A DNA stretch of 64,000 nt, from positions 62,001 through 126,000 of the forward strand of contig JACNJS010000045.1 in the NCBI GenBank assembly GCA_014382445.1, read 5' to 3'. Positions within the stretch are counted from its first letter, which is position 1. Each line of letters begins with the position of its first letter. The notes under the pieces are model-generated. The model saw only the letters and a list, made by a program, of their open reading frames with translations. It did no database searches and was not told the DNA's origin. Shown here piece by piece: positions 19,733 to 29,193 of the stretch. The stretch is from Bacteroidota bacterium. GTDB taxonomy: Bacteria > Bacteroidota > Bacteroidia > Bacteroidales > F082. The translations under genes were made by a program, and so were the position numbers.

Positions 19733-20656
19733 ATGTTAAATATAGTTATGGTACAGAATAAAATAAAACTAAATAGCAAACTTGAATTTTCAAGAGTTGT
19801 ACATGGCCATTGGCGATTAGCTGACTGGAGAATGTCAAACCAGGAATTACTGAAATTAACCGAGCAGGCTATTGAATTAGGCGTTACAACCTTTGATCAT
19901 GCAGATATATATGGAGATTATAGTTGTGAAAGATTATTTGGAAAAGCACTAAATTTAAAAAAAGAAATCCGAAACCACATCCAAATAATAACCAAATGTG
20001 GGATTAAATTAGCATCAAATAAATTTCCACTCCGAGAACACAAAATATATGATTATAGTTTTGAGCACATTGTATCTTCTGTTGATAATTCTTTAAAAAG
20101 CCTTAGAACAGATTATATTGACTTGCTTTTACTTCATCGCCCTGCTCCATTTTTTAACCCCGAAGAAGTGGCCATGGCTTTCTCATCATTGAAAAAAAGC
20201 GGAAAAGCATTACACTTTGGTGTTTCAAATTTTAATCCATTGCAATTCGAAATGCTTAACTCTTATACTGATGAAAAGCTCGTCACAAACCAGGTTGAAA
20301 TATCACCATACTGTTTAGAAAATTTTGAGAATGGAAACATCGATTTTTTTCTAAAAATAGAAATAATGCCCATGGCATGGTCTCCATTAGCGGGAGGAAA
20401 GCTTATTAATCCACAAAATGAAAAGGGACAAAGAATATATCGGGCGCTTTCGGAAGTTGCCGAAGAATTAAATGTTGATATATTAGCTAAAATTATATAT
20501 AGCTGGTTATTGAACCATCCTGCATCGATAATTCCAATTGTTGGAACTGGCAAAATTGAACGTATTAAATTCGCCGTGGAAGCATTAAACATCAACATGA
20601 GCTTAACTCAATGGTATAAAATTTATACTGCTTCAACAGGGAAAGAACTGGATTAA
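19733..20656 (+). CDS. aldo/keto reductase (YdhF-like)
   Basis: TFDHADIYGDYSCERLFGKAL, TKCGI, DYIDLLLLHRPAP, HFGVSNF, SPLAGGKL. Confidence 0.93.
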   Translation: MLNIVMVQNKIKLNSKLEFSRVVHGHWRLADWRMSNQELLKLTEQAIELGVTTFDHADIYGDYSCERLFGKALNLKKEIRNHIQIITKCGIKLASNKFPLREHKIYDYSFEHIVSSVDNSLKSLRTDYIDLLLLHRPAPFFNPEEVAMAFSSLKKSGKALHFGVSNFNPLQFEMLNSYTDEKLVTNQVEISPYCLENFENGNIDFFLKIEIMPMAWSPLAGGKLINPQNEKGQRIYRALSEVAEELNVDILAKIIYSWLLNHPASIIPIVGTGKIERIKFAVEALNINMSLTQWYKIYTASTGKELD

Positions 20657-20705
20657 TACAGAGGAAGTGAATTATGGATTATGTAAAAATGCAGCTGACA
20701 TTGTA

Positions 20706-21218
20706 ATGAAAAAAGAAATATTAATACGATTTGCCACAATCACCGATTTACCATTCCTCGTGGATATATATAATCAGGCTATTAGATCGCGGAGCGCAAC
20801 AGGAGACATGGATGAGTTTAGTGTTGAAGAAAGATTGGAATGGTTTGAAAAATTTGATAATAATGAATACCCAATTTATATAGCAGAAATTGAAACCCGT
20901 GTTGTTGGATATTGTTCGTTATCCCCATACAGACCCGGAAGAAAAGCAATGTCAACTGTGGCAGAAATTAGTTATTTTTTGGACTATTCTTTTCACGGAA
21001 TGGGCATAGGAACAGCGCTAATGAAGCACGTTATTTCCGATTGTGATAGGATTGGCAAGAAAAACCTGTTGGCAATTTTCCTTGATATTAATTCTCAATC
21101 CATCGGGCTGCTCAAAAAATTTAAATTTCAGAAATGGGGATATCTGCCTGATATTATTGAATTTGAAGAGAAAAAGTGCGGACACCTGATATACGGACTT
21201 AACATTATGAAGCCGTAA
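20706..21218 (+). CDS. GNAT-family N-acetyltransferase (phosphinothricin acetyltransferase-like)
   Basis: IRFATITDLPFLVDIYNQAI, VVGYCSLSPYRPGRKAMSTVAEISYFLDYSFHGMGIGTALMKHVI. Confidence 0.9.
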   Translation: MKKEILIRFATITDLPFLVDIYNQAIRSRSATGDMDEFSVEERLEWFEKFDNNEYPIYIAEIETRVVGYCSLSPYRPGRKAMSTVAEISYFLDYSFHGMGIGTALMKHVISDCDRIGKKNLLAIFLDINSQSIGLLKKFKFQKWGYLPDIIEFEEKKCGHLIYGLNIMKP

Positions 21219-21247
21219 CACTAATGGGATACTAAAACCTTAATTCA

Positions 21248-22558
21248 ATGAAAATTTTTATATTAATTGCCTTAGCTTTCTGTTTAGCATCAGGTATAAA
21301 TTCACAAAACCTGTATTTTCCACCATTATTAGGAAATTCATGGGATACAATTTCACCGGTTACTTTGGGATGGTGTCCAGATGAAGTTGATACGCTAGTG
21401 AATTATTTGGAGGATAATAGCACAAAAGCATTTATATTACTTAAAGATGGTAAAATTGCAATCGAAAAATATTTCGGAAACTTTACTCAGGATAGTTTAT
21501 GGTATTGGGCTTCAGCAGGCAAGTCGCTTACTGCTTTTATAACAGGCGTTGCCCAACAGGAAAATTATTTTTCAATTCACGACCCAACGTCTCAATATCT
21601 CGGTCAGGGATGGACAAACTGTACTTTTTCGCAAGAAGAAGAAATCACCATTTTGAATCAATTAACAATGACCACCGGACTCGATGATAATGTTCTTAAT
21701 CCGTTTTGTACTTTAGACACATGTTTGAATTGTATTGCAGATGCAGGTACACGGTGGGCATACCATAATGCACCTTATACGCTTCTGGGCAATGTTATTG
21801 AAAACGCTACCGGAAAAACAATGAACGGTTACTTTTTGCAAAAAATAGGTGTTCCAACAGGGATGGCAGGAGCGTATTTTCCAATAGGATACAACAATAT
21901 TTTTCTTAGCACACCAAGAATCATGGCCAGATTTGGCCTGTTGGTACTAAATAATGGAAATTGGAGTGGTAACCAAATCATGACGGATATGACATATTTT
22001 AATCAAATGGTTAATACATCTCAAACATTTAATGAATCGTACGGCTATTTATGGTGGCTGAATGGCAGTTCATCATATATGCTTCCGGCTTCACAGTTCG
22101 TGTTTCCGGGCTCACTAACCCCGAATGCGCCCGCTGATATGATATCTGCAGTTGGTAAAAACGGACAAATTATTAATGTTGTGCCAAGTAAAAATTTGGT
22201 TCTTGTTAGAATGGGTAATTCACCTGATACTAGTCCTGTACCGGTAAATTTTATTGATACAATTTGGCAAAAACTTAATGATGTAATATGTGATACGGCG
22301 TCAATTGCAAGTTTCAATCATAACACAAAATTTAAAATACATCCAAATCCTTCGTTCAATTTCACAACCATAATATTAGAAAACCAACATTTTGATTTAA
22401 CCGTCAACGACATTACCGGCAGGGTTGTATATCAAAAACAAGGCTGTTTTAACAAGACAACCTTTCAAACACAGCATTATCCAAAAGGAATTTACATAGT
22501 TCATGCAAAATCAGCTATGGGTAAGCTAATGAATCGAAAATTAATAATTGCAAAATAA
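21248..22558 (+). CDS. secreted serine hydrolase (beta-lactamase-like) with T9SS C-terminal sorting domain
   Basis: SxxK (SAGKSLTAFITG), YHNAPYTLLGNVIE; C-terminal PNPSFNFTTIILENQ...GIYIVHAKSAMGKLMNRKLIIAK. Confidence 0.9.
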   Translation: MKIFILIALAFCLASGINSQNLYFPPLLGNSWDTISPVTLGWCPDEVDTLVNYLEDNSTKAFILLKDGKIAIEKYFGNFTQDSLWYWASAGKSLTAFITGVAQQENYFSIHDPTSQYLGQGWTNCTFSQEEEITILNQLTMTTGLDDNVLNPFCTLDTCLNCIADAGTRWAYHNAPYTLLGNVIENATGKTMNGYFLQKIGVPTGMAGAYFPIGYNNIFLSTPRIMARFGLLVLNNGNWSGNQIMTDMTYFNQMVNTSQTFNESYGYLWWLNGSSSYMLPASQFVFPGSLTPNAPADMISAVGKNGQIINVVPSKNLVLVRMGNSPDTSPVPVNFIDTIWQKLNDVICDTASIASFNHNTKFKIHPNPSFNFTTIILENQHFDLTVNDITGRVVYQKQGCFNKTTFQTQHYPKGIYIVHAKSAMGKLMNRKLIIAK

Positions 22559-22597
22559 CAAAAAGGGAATTTTTTCCAGGCAACGTTCATTTGTTGG

Positions 22598-23872
22598 TCA
22601 CATTATAATATTGGGGCGTGAAGCCTGCCATTCTTTCAATAAGGAGGGAAGCCAGCCCTCCAGCCCCCTGGCAAGGTAAAAATGTGGATACAGCAAATTG
22701 CTTTTTGAAGTGATGACGCCTTCTTTTAAAGCCATTTCAGCTAATTGCGTGTTTGGATAAATACGGATACCAATGGTGAGCCTCAGATTTTCAAGCTCCA
22801 GAGAATCAGCAAAGGCCAGGCTTTCTTCTACTGATTTCTTCGTTTCGCCGGGGCCGCCAAGCATTAAAAATCCATTACGCTCAATCGCCGAATCGGCAAA
22901 TAAAAGCGAAGTTGCCCATACATCTTCTTTTGTAAATTGCTTGTTCAAATTCTTTAGCATTTGATCTGAACCACTTTCAAACCCAAGGCTTATCTGCTTG
23001 CATCCAGCATCAGCCATTAACTCAACCAGCTCCTTATCAACATTTTTAGGATAAATAATACATCGCCATCTTATATTCAGCCTTTTTTTCAGAATTTGAC
23101 GGCATAACTCTTTGGCGTAATCAGCAGGGCGGTTAAATGTGTTGTCAACGAAGAAAAATTTTGTAAACCCTTCATAAACCCAATTGTCGATCCATGCAGA
23201 AACAATCTCTGGTGAACGTAGCCGCAAGACGGAGCCTTCTATACCTGGAGTTGAGCAATAACTACAATTGAGAGCGCACCCCCGCCTCGATTGAACCGGA
23301 ATCCATGGTTCCTCGTTTTTGGATGCCGATTCAGACAGGATACTTGTGTCAGGAAGCTTAAGCTCATCAAGGTTTTTGGCAAGTATCCTTTGGTATTGTA
23401 AACCACGATTAAGGATATGCAGCCCTGGAATTAGTGATAGATCTGAGTTATTCTCAAGGTTTGAGAGTAGTGCGGGGAAGGCAATTTCCCCTTCTCCCTC
23501 AATCCCCATATCGGCGTTTAGGTAAGCAAGCGCATTTTCAGGAAAAACACTGTAACCGGCACCACCAAGTACAATAGGCACATTCGTCAGGTTCCTGCAG
23601 AGTGCCAATACCGGCTTAACCTTTTCAAGCAAAAACCTCGGGGATTCATAATTCTGATCATCAACATTTCTCACCGAGATCCCGATACATTGGGGCCTGA
23701 ATTCCCTAATCGCTTCAGCTAATATTGCTTCTGCATCTGTTTCAACCATCAGGTCCACCATCATTACATCGTGACCTTTATTTTTTACAGCCTCGGCAAC
23801 ACACGCCAAACCTAAAGGCATAGCCTGCATATTAATCCTTTCAGTATTTGCTGAAATAAGAAGTACTTTCAT
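22598..23872 (-). CDS. B12-binding-domain radical SAM protein
   Basis: N-terminal MPLGLACVAEAVKNKGHDVMMVDLMVE (B12-binding Rossmann); CALNCSYCSTPG (CxxxCxxC). Confidence 0.92.
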   Translation of the reverse strand: MKVLLISANTERINMQAMPLGLACVAEAVKNKGHDVMMVDLMVETDAEAILAEAIREFRPQCIGISVRNVDDQNYESPRFLLEKVKPVLALCRNLTNVPIVLGGAGYSVFPENALAYLNADMGIEGEGEIAFPALLSNLENNSDLSLIPGLHILNRGLQYQRILAKNLDELKLPDTSILSESASKNEEPWIPVQSRRGCALNCSYCSTPGIEGSVLRLRSPEIVSAWIDNWVYEGFTKFFFVDNTFNRPADYAKELCRQILKKRLNIRWRCIIYPKNVDKELVELMADAGCKQISLGFESGSDQMLKNLNKQFTKEDVWATSLLFADSAIERNGFLMLGGPGETKKSVEESLAFADSLELENLRLTIGIRIYPNTQLAEMALKEGVITSKSNLLYPHFYLARGLEGWLPSLLKEWQASRPNIIM

Positions 23873-23874
23873 GA

Positions 23875-23940
23875 TCAGACATCCTCGTTCACGACTTTGC
23901 CAACAATACCCTTTTTAATATTTAGTTTATCTTCCGGCAT
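23875..23940 (-). CDS. 21-aa micro-ORF immediately upstream of the radical SAM gene
   Basis: MPEDKLNIKKGIVGKVVNEDV*, stop 2 nt before the radical SAM ATG; coding status unproven. Confidence 0.35.
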   Translation of the reverse strand: MPEDKLNIKKGIVGKVVNEDV

Positions 23941-24167
23941 ATCTTATTTTTTTACGTCTAAATTACGAAAAAATATAACCAAAACTGGCAGGAGCAATAT
24001 TATAAGCGTGATTAGTCATCAGTTTAATAATTAAAAATCCGTTTACTACAAAGCAAATAAATAAAAAGAAAATGCCGTAAAACAAACATAATCAAGAAGT
24101 TGCACAAACAGCAAATAAAAAAAGAAATTTAATCTGCAAAAGGCGCTCAAATACAATAATTTAACAT

Positions 24168-24175
24168 TAACTTTG
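24168..24175 (+). promoter_or_regulatory. Bacteroidetes -7 promoter element TAACTTTG
   Basis: Matches TAnnTTTG 30 bp upstream of cold-shock gene. Confidence 0.4.
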
Positions 24176-24204
24176 CGTTTTTTATAATTATTTAATTTTT
24201 AGCA

Positions 24205-24396
24205 ATGAACAAAGGCACAGTAAAATTTTTCAATGTATCTAAAGGATTTGGATTCATTAGTGACGATGACACACAAAAGGAATACTTTGTACATGTATCC
24301 GGATTAATTGACCAAATTAATGAAGGTGATCAGGTACAATTTGAATTACAAGAAGGTAAAAAAGGACTTAATGCAGTAAATGTAAAATTAGTTTAA
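24205..24396 (+). CDS. cold shock domain protein (CspA family)
   Basis: MNKGTVKFFNVSKGFGFISDDDTQKEYFVHVSGL; RNP1/RNP2 motifs. Confidence 0.95.
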   Translation: MNKGTVKFFNVSKGFGFISDDDTQKEYFVHVSGLIDQINEGDQVQFELQEGKKGLNAVNVKLV

Positions 24397-24423
24397 TATT
24401 ACCTTATTAACCTTTTAAAAAGT

Positions 24424-24453
24424 AAAGCCTGTCAGCAATGACGGGCTTTTTTG
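24424..24453 (+). terminator. rho-independent terminator of csp gene
   Basis: AAAGCC-t-GTCA-gcaa-TGAC-g-GGCTTTTTTG. Confidence 0.85.
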
Positions 24454-24653
24454 ATTTTATTCAAGAATACTCTTCATAAAGAAATTACAAATCACCATCA
24501 GTACAACATAAAATAATAAAATGTATTTTTACAAATGATACCTTGTCGAACTTAATTTATAAGAATGATAGTGTTGACTGTGGCGAATTCATTATACTTG
24601 AATCCTGAATTTAGAGAGGCAAACCGACTCATGGAGTTATATTATAAACAGCA

Positions 24654-25709
24654 ATGACCCTTCTATTATTTTATTTATTTATAGCCCTGTTTGTTTCATT
24701 CCTGTGTTCTGTAATGGAATCAGTATTGCTTTCGACGCCAATATCTTTCCTGAACGTTAAAAAGGAAAGTGGTCATAAATCGGCGAAAATATTTATTAAA
24801 TTAAAGAACAATATTGAAAGACCATTATCAGCAATACTTTCGCTGAACACGGTCGCACACACAATAGGCGCAGCGGGAGTAGGAGCGCGGGCAACAATGT
24901 TATTTGGCGAATTATATTTTGGTATTATTTCAGCCACCCTTACACTTTTAATATTAATTTTTTCGGAAATAATTCCTAAAACAATAGGCGTAATTTATTG
25001 GAGAAGATTGGCGCTAGTTTCAGGGAAAATTATTAATGTTATGGTAATTATTACTTTTCCATTGGTAATAATGGCGGATTATATAACAAGGTTTTTTTCA
25101 CGAAACATTAATGAAATGTCGGTTAGCAGGGAAGAAATATCGGTAATGGCTAACATTGGAACTGAGGAAGGAATTTTTGAGGAGAAAGAAAATAAAATTA
25201 TTCAAAATTTAATCCGGCTTAGAACAATAAAGGTTTCTGAAATAATGACTCCAAGAGTTGTTGTTACTGTGGCAGACGAAAACATGTCATTAAATGAATT
25301 TTTTGGTAAAAAAGAGTTTCTTCATTATTCACGTATTCCAATATTTTCTAAAAACAATGAAAATATTACAGGCTATGTTTTTCGACAGACGGTATTGGAA
25401 AAACTTGCAAAAAAAGAAACTAATTTAAAACTCAAAAATATTTGCAGGGAAATTGTTGTTGCTCACGAATCCCAAACGCTTTCGAACCTATGGGAGATTT
25501 TGCTCGACAAAAGAGAACATATTGCTCTTGTTGTTGATGAATATGGTGGAATGGATGGTATTGTAACAATGGAAGACATAATAGAAACATTGTTGGGCTT
25601 AGAAATTGTTGACGAAAGAGACGGGATAGTAGATATGCAACAATATGCCCGTGAAAGATGGAATGAACGAAACGCAAAGTATAATATTCTCTATGATTCA
25701 GAAAAATAA
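24654..25709 (+). CDS. CNNM/CorC (hemolysin C-like) family transporter, DUF21 + CBS
   Basis: FSEIIPKTIGV, VSEIMTPRVVVTV, VVDEYGGMDGIVTMEDIIETLLG. Confidence 0.93.
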   Translation: MTLLLFYLFIALFVSFLCSVMESVLLSTPISFLNVKKESGHKSAKIFIKLKNNIERPLSAILSLNTVAHTIGAAGVGARATMLFGELYFGIISATLTLLILIFSEIIPKTIGVIYWRRLALVSGKIINVMVIITFPLVIMADYITRFFSRNINEMSVSREEISVMANIGTEEGIFEEKENKIIQNLIRLRTIKVSEIMTPRVVVTVADENMSLNEFFGKKEFLHYSRIPIFSKNNENITGYVFRQTVLEKLAKKETNLKLKNICREIVVAHESQTLSNLWEILLDKREHIALVVDEYGGMDGIVTMEDIIETLLGLEIVDERDGIVDMQQYARERWNERNAKYNILYDSEK

Positions 25710-25733
25710 CGTTAAAACAAAAACTGAAAAATT

Positions 25734-26183
25734 ATGATACTAACCATGCTCTTAGGATTGTCAGGAGTATTCGCCATTTTCTGGACAATTAAAACTAAAA
25801 AGATATTTCCGGCGATTATAACGCTTGGAATGATTGTGGGAATAGCATTGGTATTATTCCCTTCCATGGCAATGCAGACCCCTGGATTTTATATATATAT
25901 GGGATTTGTAGCTCTTACTATCGTTTATGCGTTTGTTGTGCCGGATTTGAAAATCGATGCAAGGATAATAATTGGTCTTATGTCGGCCTCAATTTTCCTC
26001 TACTGGTTATGGGTTCTTAATCACTGGCACGGAAATGTTGTATTAATTCCAATATTTACACTTGTAGTGGGCGCATTCGGTGTTTTCAGAAAGGTTAAAG
26101 TAAAAAACGAATTAGGTTTTTTAATAATACTTGCAGCAGATGCTGTTGCAATTATCCTTGAGAACTGGATGAAAACAACCTAA
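25734..26183 (+). CDS. hypothetical multi-TM membrane protein (149 aa)
   Basis: Four to five hydrophobic segments; clear ORF following the CorC-like gene. Confidence 0.65.
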   Translation: MILTMLLGLSGVFAIFWTIKTKKIFPAIITLGMIVGIALVLFPSMAMQTPGFYIYMGFVALTIVYAFVVPDLKIDARIIIGLMSASIFLYWLWVLNHWHGNVVLIPIFTLVVGAFGVFRKVKVKNELGFLIILAADAVAIILENWMKTT

Positions 26184-26253
26184 TGCTGAATTAAAAACCT
26201 CTTTGTGTGTTCCTAACAAGGAAACAGGCATGTTTTAAATTCAGGCCAATAGA

Positions 26254-26620
26254 TTATTCAATTACCCGCCTCTCAGTCAATGAATATTTTCGCCCGGCGC
26301 CCAATAAATTAAATCGTTCACTTCCTTCCGGCAATATTGTAACCTCTGGTCTTTCAATTGACCAATCGGCCTTGTCTCTCACAAATTGGCAAAAAAGTTC
26401 CATCATACACTGCCACATAGCTTTCTCCAATCACTTCAAATTCATTACTATGAACAACGATGGCGGGTATTTTCGTTCAGGCCAATTCCCAATTATTCAG
26501 GATGGACATCCAATATCTCTAGTATATCAAACTGTCTATTTAATGCCTTATCCTGACCAAAAGAACTGTTAACCAGAAGTAAAGCAGAAATAAGATTGCT
26601 ATTTGTTTGAGCATTTGCAT
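26254..26620 (-). pseudogene. decayed secreted-protein gene with several frame lesions
   Basis: Minus strand fragments in different frames: MQMLKQIAILFLLYFWLTV / SFGQDKALNRQFDILEILDVHPE* / IPAIVVHSNEFEVIGESYVAVYDGTF / CQFVRDKADWSIERPEVTILPEGSERFNLLGAGRKYSLTERRVIE*. Confidence 0.5.
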
Positions 26621-26761
26621 GTTTATCAATTTGTGTTGTGCTCAAAATTAATAAGAATAGTTGATTTGGCAGGATAAGCAGTATTGTACTCCATACAGCC
26701 GGTAGCCATATGTATTTGAAACCAAAGGATATCAGAAAATTTTACTCTATGTTGAATTAAC

Positions 26762-27277
26762 TTATTTTTTTCGCCGCTTACTAAACACCAACATCGCAAT
26801 AAGTATAATAATAGTGCTGAGCACTGTGCTTAATACCACCCTGTAAAGCGTGTTAAAAAAGTGATTAAAGCTTAACACTTCTAAGTAAAACAAAATCAAC
26901 TGATGCATAAAAACAAGCAGAAGGGCGTACTTTAAAAATCCTCCAATTCTGATTGATGCCGGCCCGGGTTCTTCTTTTACTTCGAATTCATGGTTACGAA
27001 ACATCAGATGAATTGTGACAGGGCGTAAAAAAGCTAAAAACACACATGCTGCTGCATGGAGGCCTGGAGTGTTTCCGAAATAATCAACTATAAGACCGGT
27101 AACAAAAGCAATAATCAGCAAAAGGCTGCGGTTTATTTTTGCCGGCAGCAACAATAAGAAAAGCACATAAATGTAGGGATTCATATAACCGCTCAGGTTC
27201 ATATTGTTAAGGATCAACACCTGTACAAGCATTAATATTACAAACCGGACGATATTTTTAACAAATATGTTATTCAT
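26762..27277 (-). CDS. mreD: rod shape-determining protein MreD
   Basis: Small multi-TM protein directly after mreC; MNLSGYMNPYIYVLFLLLLP...GLIVDYFGNTPGLHAAACVFLAFLRP. Confidence 0.88.
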   Translation of the reverse strand: MNNIFVKNIVRFVILMLVQVLILNNMNLSGYMNPYIYVLFLLLLPAKINRSLLLIIAFVTGLIVDYFGNTPGLHAAACVFLAFLRPVTIHLMFRNHEFEVKEEPGPASIRIGGFLKYALLLVFMHQLILFYLEVLSFNHFFNTLYRVVLSTVLSTIIILIAMLVFSKRRKK

Positions 27278-28091
27278 GCTGTTTTGCTACTTGTTTAAAA
27301 AGAGAATCCTGTTCATCCTTCATTAAATTATTGATAATATAAATATGGTTAAGGCTGCTAAAATCTGTTATATACCGCAAGGTGGCCACGCTTAGGTTTT
27401 TATTATTGTCTTGATGATGGGATTCAATAGTTCCAATTATAATTCCCTCCGGAAAAATTAATGAATTCCCACTTGTAACGATGGTGTCTCCTGGTAATAA
27501 CCTGATATGTGATGGAATATCGATCACGGTTCCAAATAAATAATCATTATTATCCCAAACAACATTAACGAGATGGCCGCTATTTTTAATGCGCGCACTT
27601 GTTCGCATGTTTTGGTGCAACATCGACATAATAATTGAATAATTTTTGGATACACCAATAACCACTCCGGTAATGCCTAAAGTAGATATTGCTCCCATTT
27701 CCTTTTCTATGCCGTGTTTTCGCCCCTTGTTAACCATTATAAAATTATTTTTTTTAGAAACACTATTGCTCACGACGTTAACAGGAACAAAACGAAATAG
27801 GCTGTCCCGATAAACATATTGAGTATCGGTTACCAGAAAAGAAGATGATAATTTGTTTTTTAGCAATGCGTTTTCTTCTGCAAGAAGAGCGTTTTCTTTT
27901 TTTAAATAAAGATAGTCAGTTACCTGGGTATAAACCGAATATATATTTCCGCTTAAATCGCTTGTTGTGTTATATGCTATTGAACCATGATATGAATAAC
28001 TCTTGCTAAGTAAAATTAGTGATATAACTTCAAGGAGAATAAATAGGACAAAAAACTGTTTTTTCCATAATAATGCAAAGAGGGTGCGCAT
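27270..28091 (-). CDS. mreC: rod shape-determining protein MreC
   Basis: VNKGRKHGIEKEMGAISTLGITGVVIGVSKNYSIIMSMLHQNMRTSARIKNSG; position between mreB and mreD. Confidence 0.95.
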   Translation of the reverse strand: MRTLFALLWKKQFFVLFILLEVISLILLSKSYSYHGSIAYNTTSDLSGNIYSVYTQVTDYLYLKKENALLAEENALLKNKLSSSFLVTDTQYVYRDSLFRFVPVNVVSNSVSKKNNFIMVNKGRKHGIEKEMGAISTLGITGVVIGVSKNYSIIMSMLHQNMRTSARIKNSGHLVNVVWDNNDYLFGTVIDIPSHIRLLPGDTIVTSGNSLIFPEGIIIGTIESHHQDNNKNLSVATLRYITDFSSLNHIYIINNLMKDEQDSLFKQVAKQHE

Positions 28092-28106
28092 TCTCCTTTA
28101 TTTAGT

Positions 28107-29129
28107 TTATTTAATAAGGAAAGTAAACTTTTCAAAATTCTTCAGGGCAATAGCAGTTCCGCGTGCCACAGCCCTTAATGGGTCTTCGGCAACGTGAACC
28201 GACAGCTTAGTTTTAAGGTGTAATCGCTTATCAAGCCCTCTGAGCATCGAGCCTCCTCCTGCAAGGTAAATGCCAGTACGATATATATCGGCCGAAAGCT
28301 CGGGAGGTGTTTTTTCAAGAGCGTTGAGAATCGCAGCTTCAATTTTTAAAATAGATTTATCCAAACAGCCGGCAATTTCTTTGTAGTTTACTATTATTTC
28401 TTTTGGAATACCAGTAAGCATATCGCGCCCATGAACAGCATAATCATCAGGAGGATTATCCAGATCGGCAATGGCAGCACCAACCTCAATTTTAATCCGT
28501 TCTGCGGTTCTTTCGCCAATCATAATATTATGCTGTTTACGCATATACTCTTCAATGTCGGTGTTAAAATCATCACCTGCAATTCTGATTGATGTATTAT
28601 TAACGATACCGCCAAGTGCAATCACAGCAATTTCGCTGGTACCGCCACCAATATCGATAACCATGTTTCCGGTTGGTTCAAGAACGTCAATACCGATACC
28701 TATCGCCGCGGCCATTGGTTCGTGTATAAGCCTTATTTCTTTCGCCCCGGCCTGCTCAGCCGAATCCTTAACAGCACGCTCTTCTACCTCTGTTATCCCT
28801 GATGGGATACAGATTACCATACGAAGAGCAGGAGGGAATAGACTACTCTTGAACCCTATCATTTTTATCAGTTCCCGTATCATGTATTCGGCACTCTGAA
28901 AGTCAGCTATTACCCCAGCACGTAACGGCCTGATTGTCTTTATATTTTCGTGAGTTTTGCCGTGCATCATCATAGCTTTTTTTCCAACGGCAATTATCTT
29001 TCCCGTATTTCGCTCAATAGCCACTATCGATGGCTCATCAACAATTACTTTATCGTTGTATATAATAATTGTGTTTGCTGTACCAAGGTCAATAGCAATT
29101 TCTTTGGTGAGAAATGAAAACAGTCCCAT
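28107..29129 (-). CDS. mreB: rod shape-determining protein MreB
   Basis: EIAIDLGTANTIIIYNDKVIVDEPSIVAI, MVIDIGGGTSEIAVIALGGIV. Confidence 0.98.
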   Translation of the reverse strand: MGLFSFLTKEIAIDLGTANTIIIYNDKVIVDEPSIVAIERNTGKIIAVGKKAMMMHGKTHENIKTIRPLRAGVIADFQSAEYMIRELIKMIGFKSSLFPPALRMVICIPSGITEVEERAVKDSAEQAGAKEIRLIHEPMAAAIGIGIDVLEPTGNMVIDIGGGTSEIAVIALGGIVNNTSIRIAGDDFNTDIEEYMRKQHNIMIGERTAERIKIEVGAAIADLDNPPDDYAVHGRDMLTGIPKEIIVNYKEIAGCLDKSILKIEAAILNALEKTPPELSADIYRTGIYLAGGGSMLRGLDKRLHLKTKLSVHVAEDPLRAVARGTAIALKNFEKFTFLIK

Positions 29130-29193
29130 ATGTTATTTTTATATTATTTTAAAATTTATTTGTGAATTTGTGGGATTTAAAAATCCAAATATT

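Noticed and set aside
26207-26572. Plus-strand 121-aa ORF in track
   Set aside because: Composition not protein-like; the opposite strand carries recognisable decayed coding segments across the same interval.
28471-28899. 142-aa antisense ORF within mreB
   Set aside because: Antisense shadow of a highly conserved gene.
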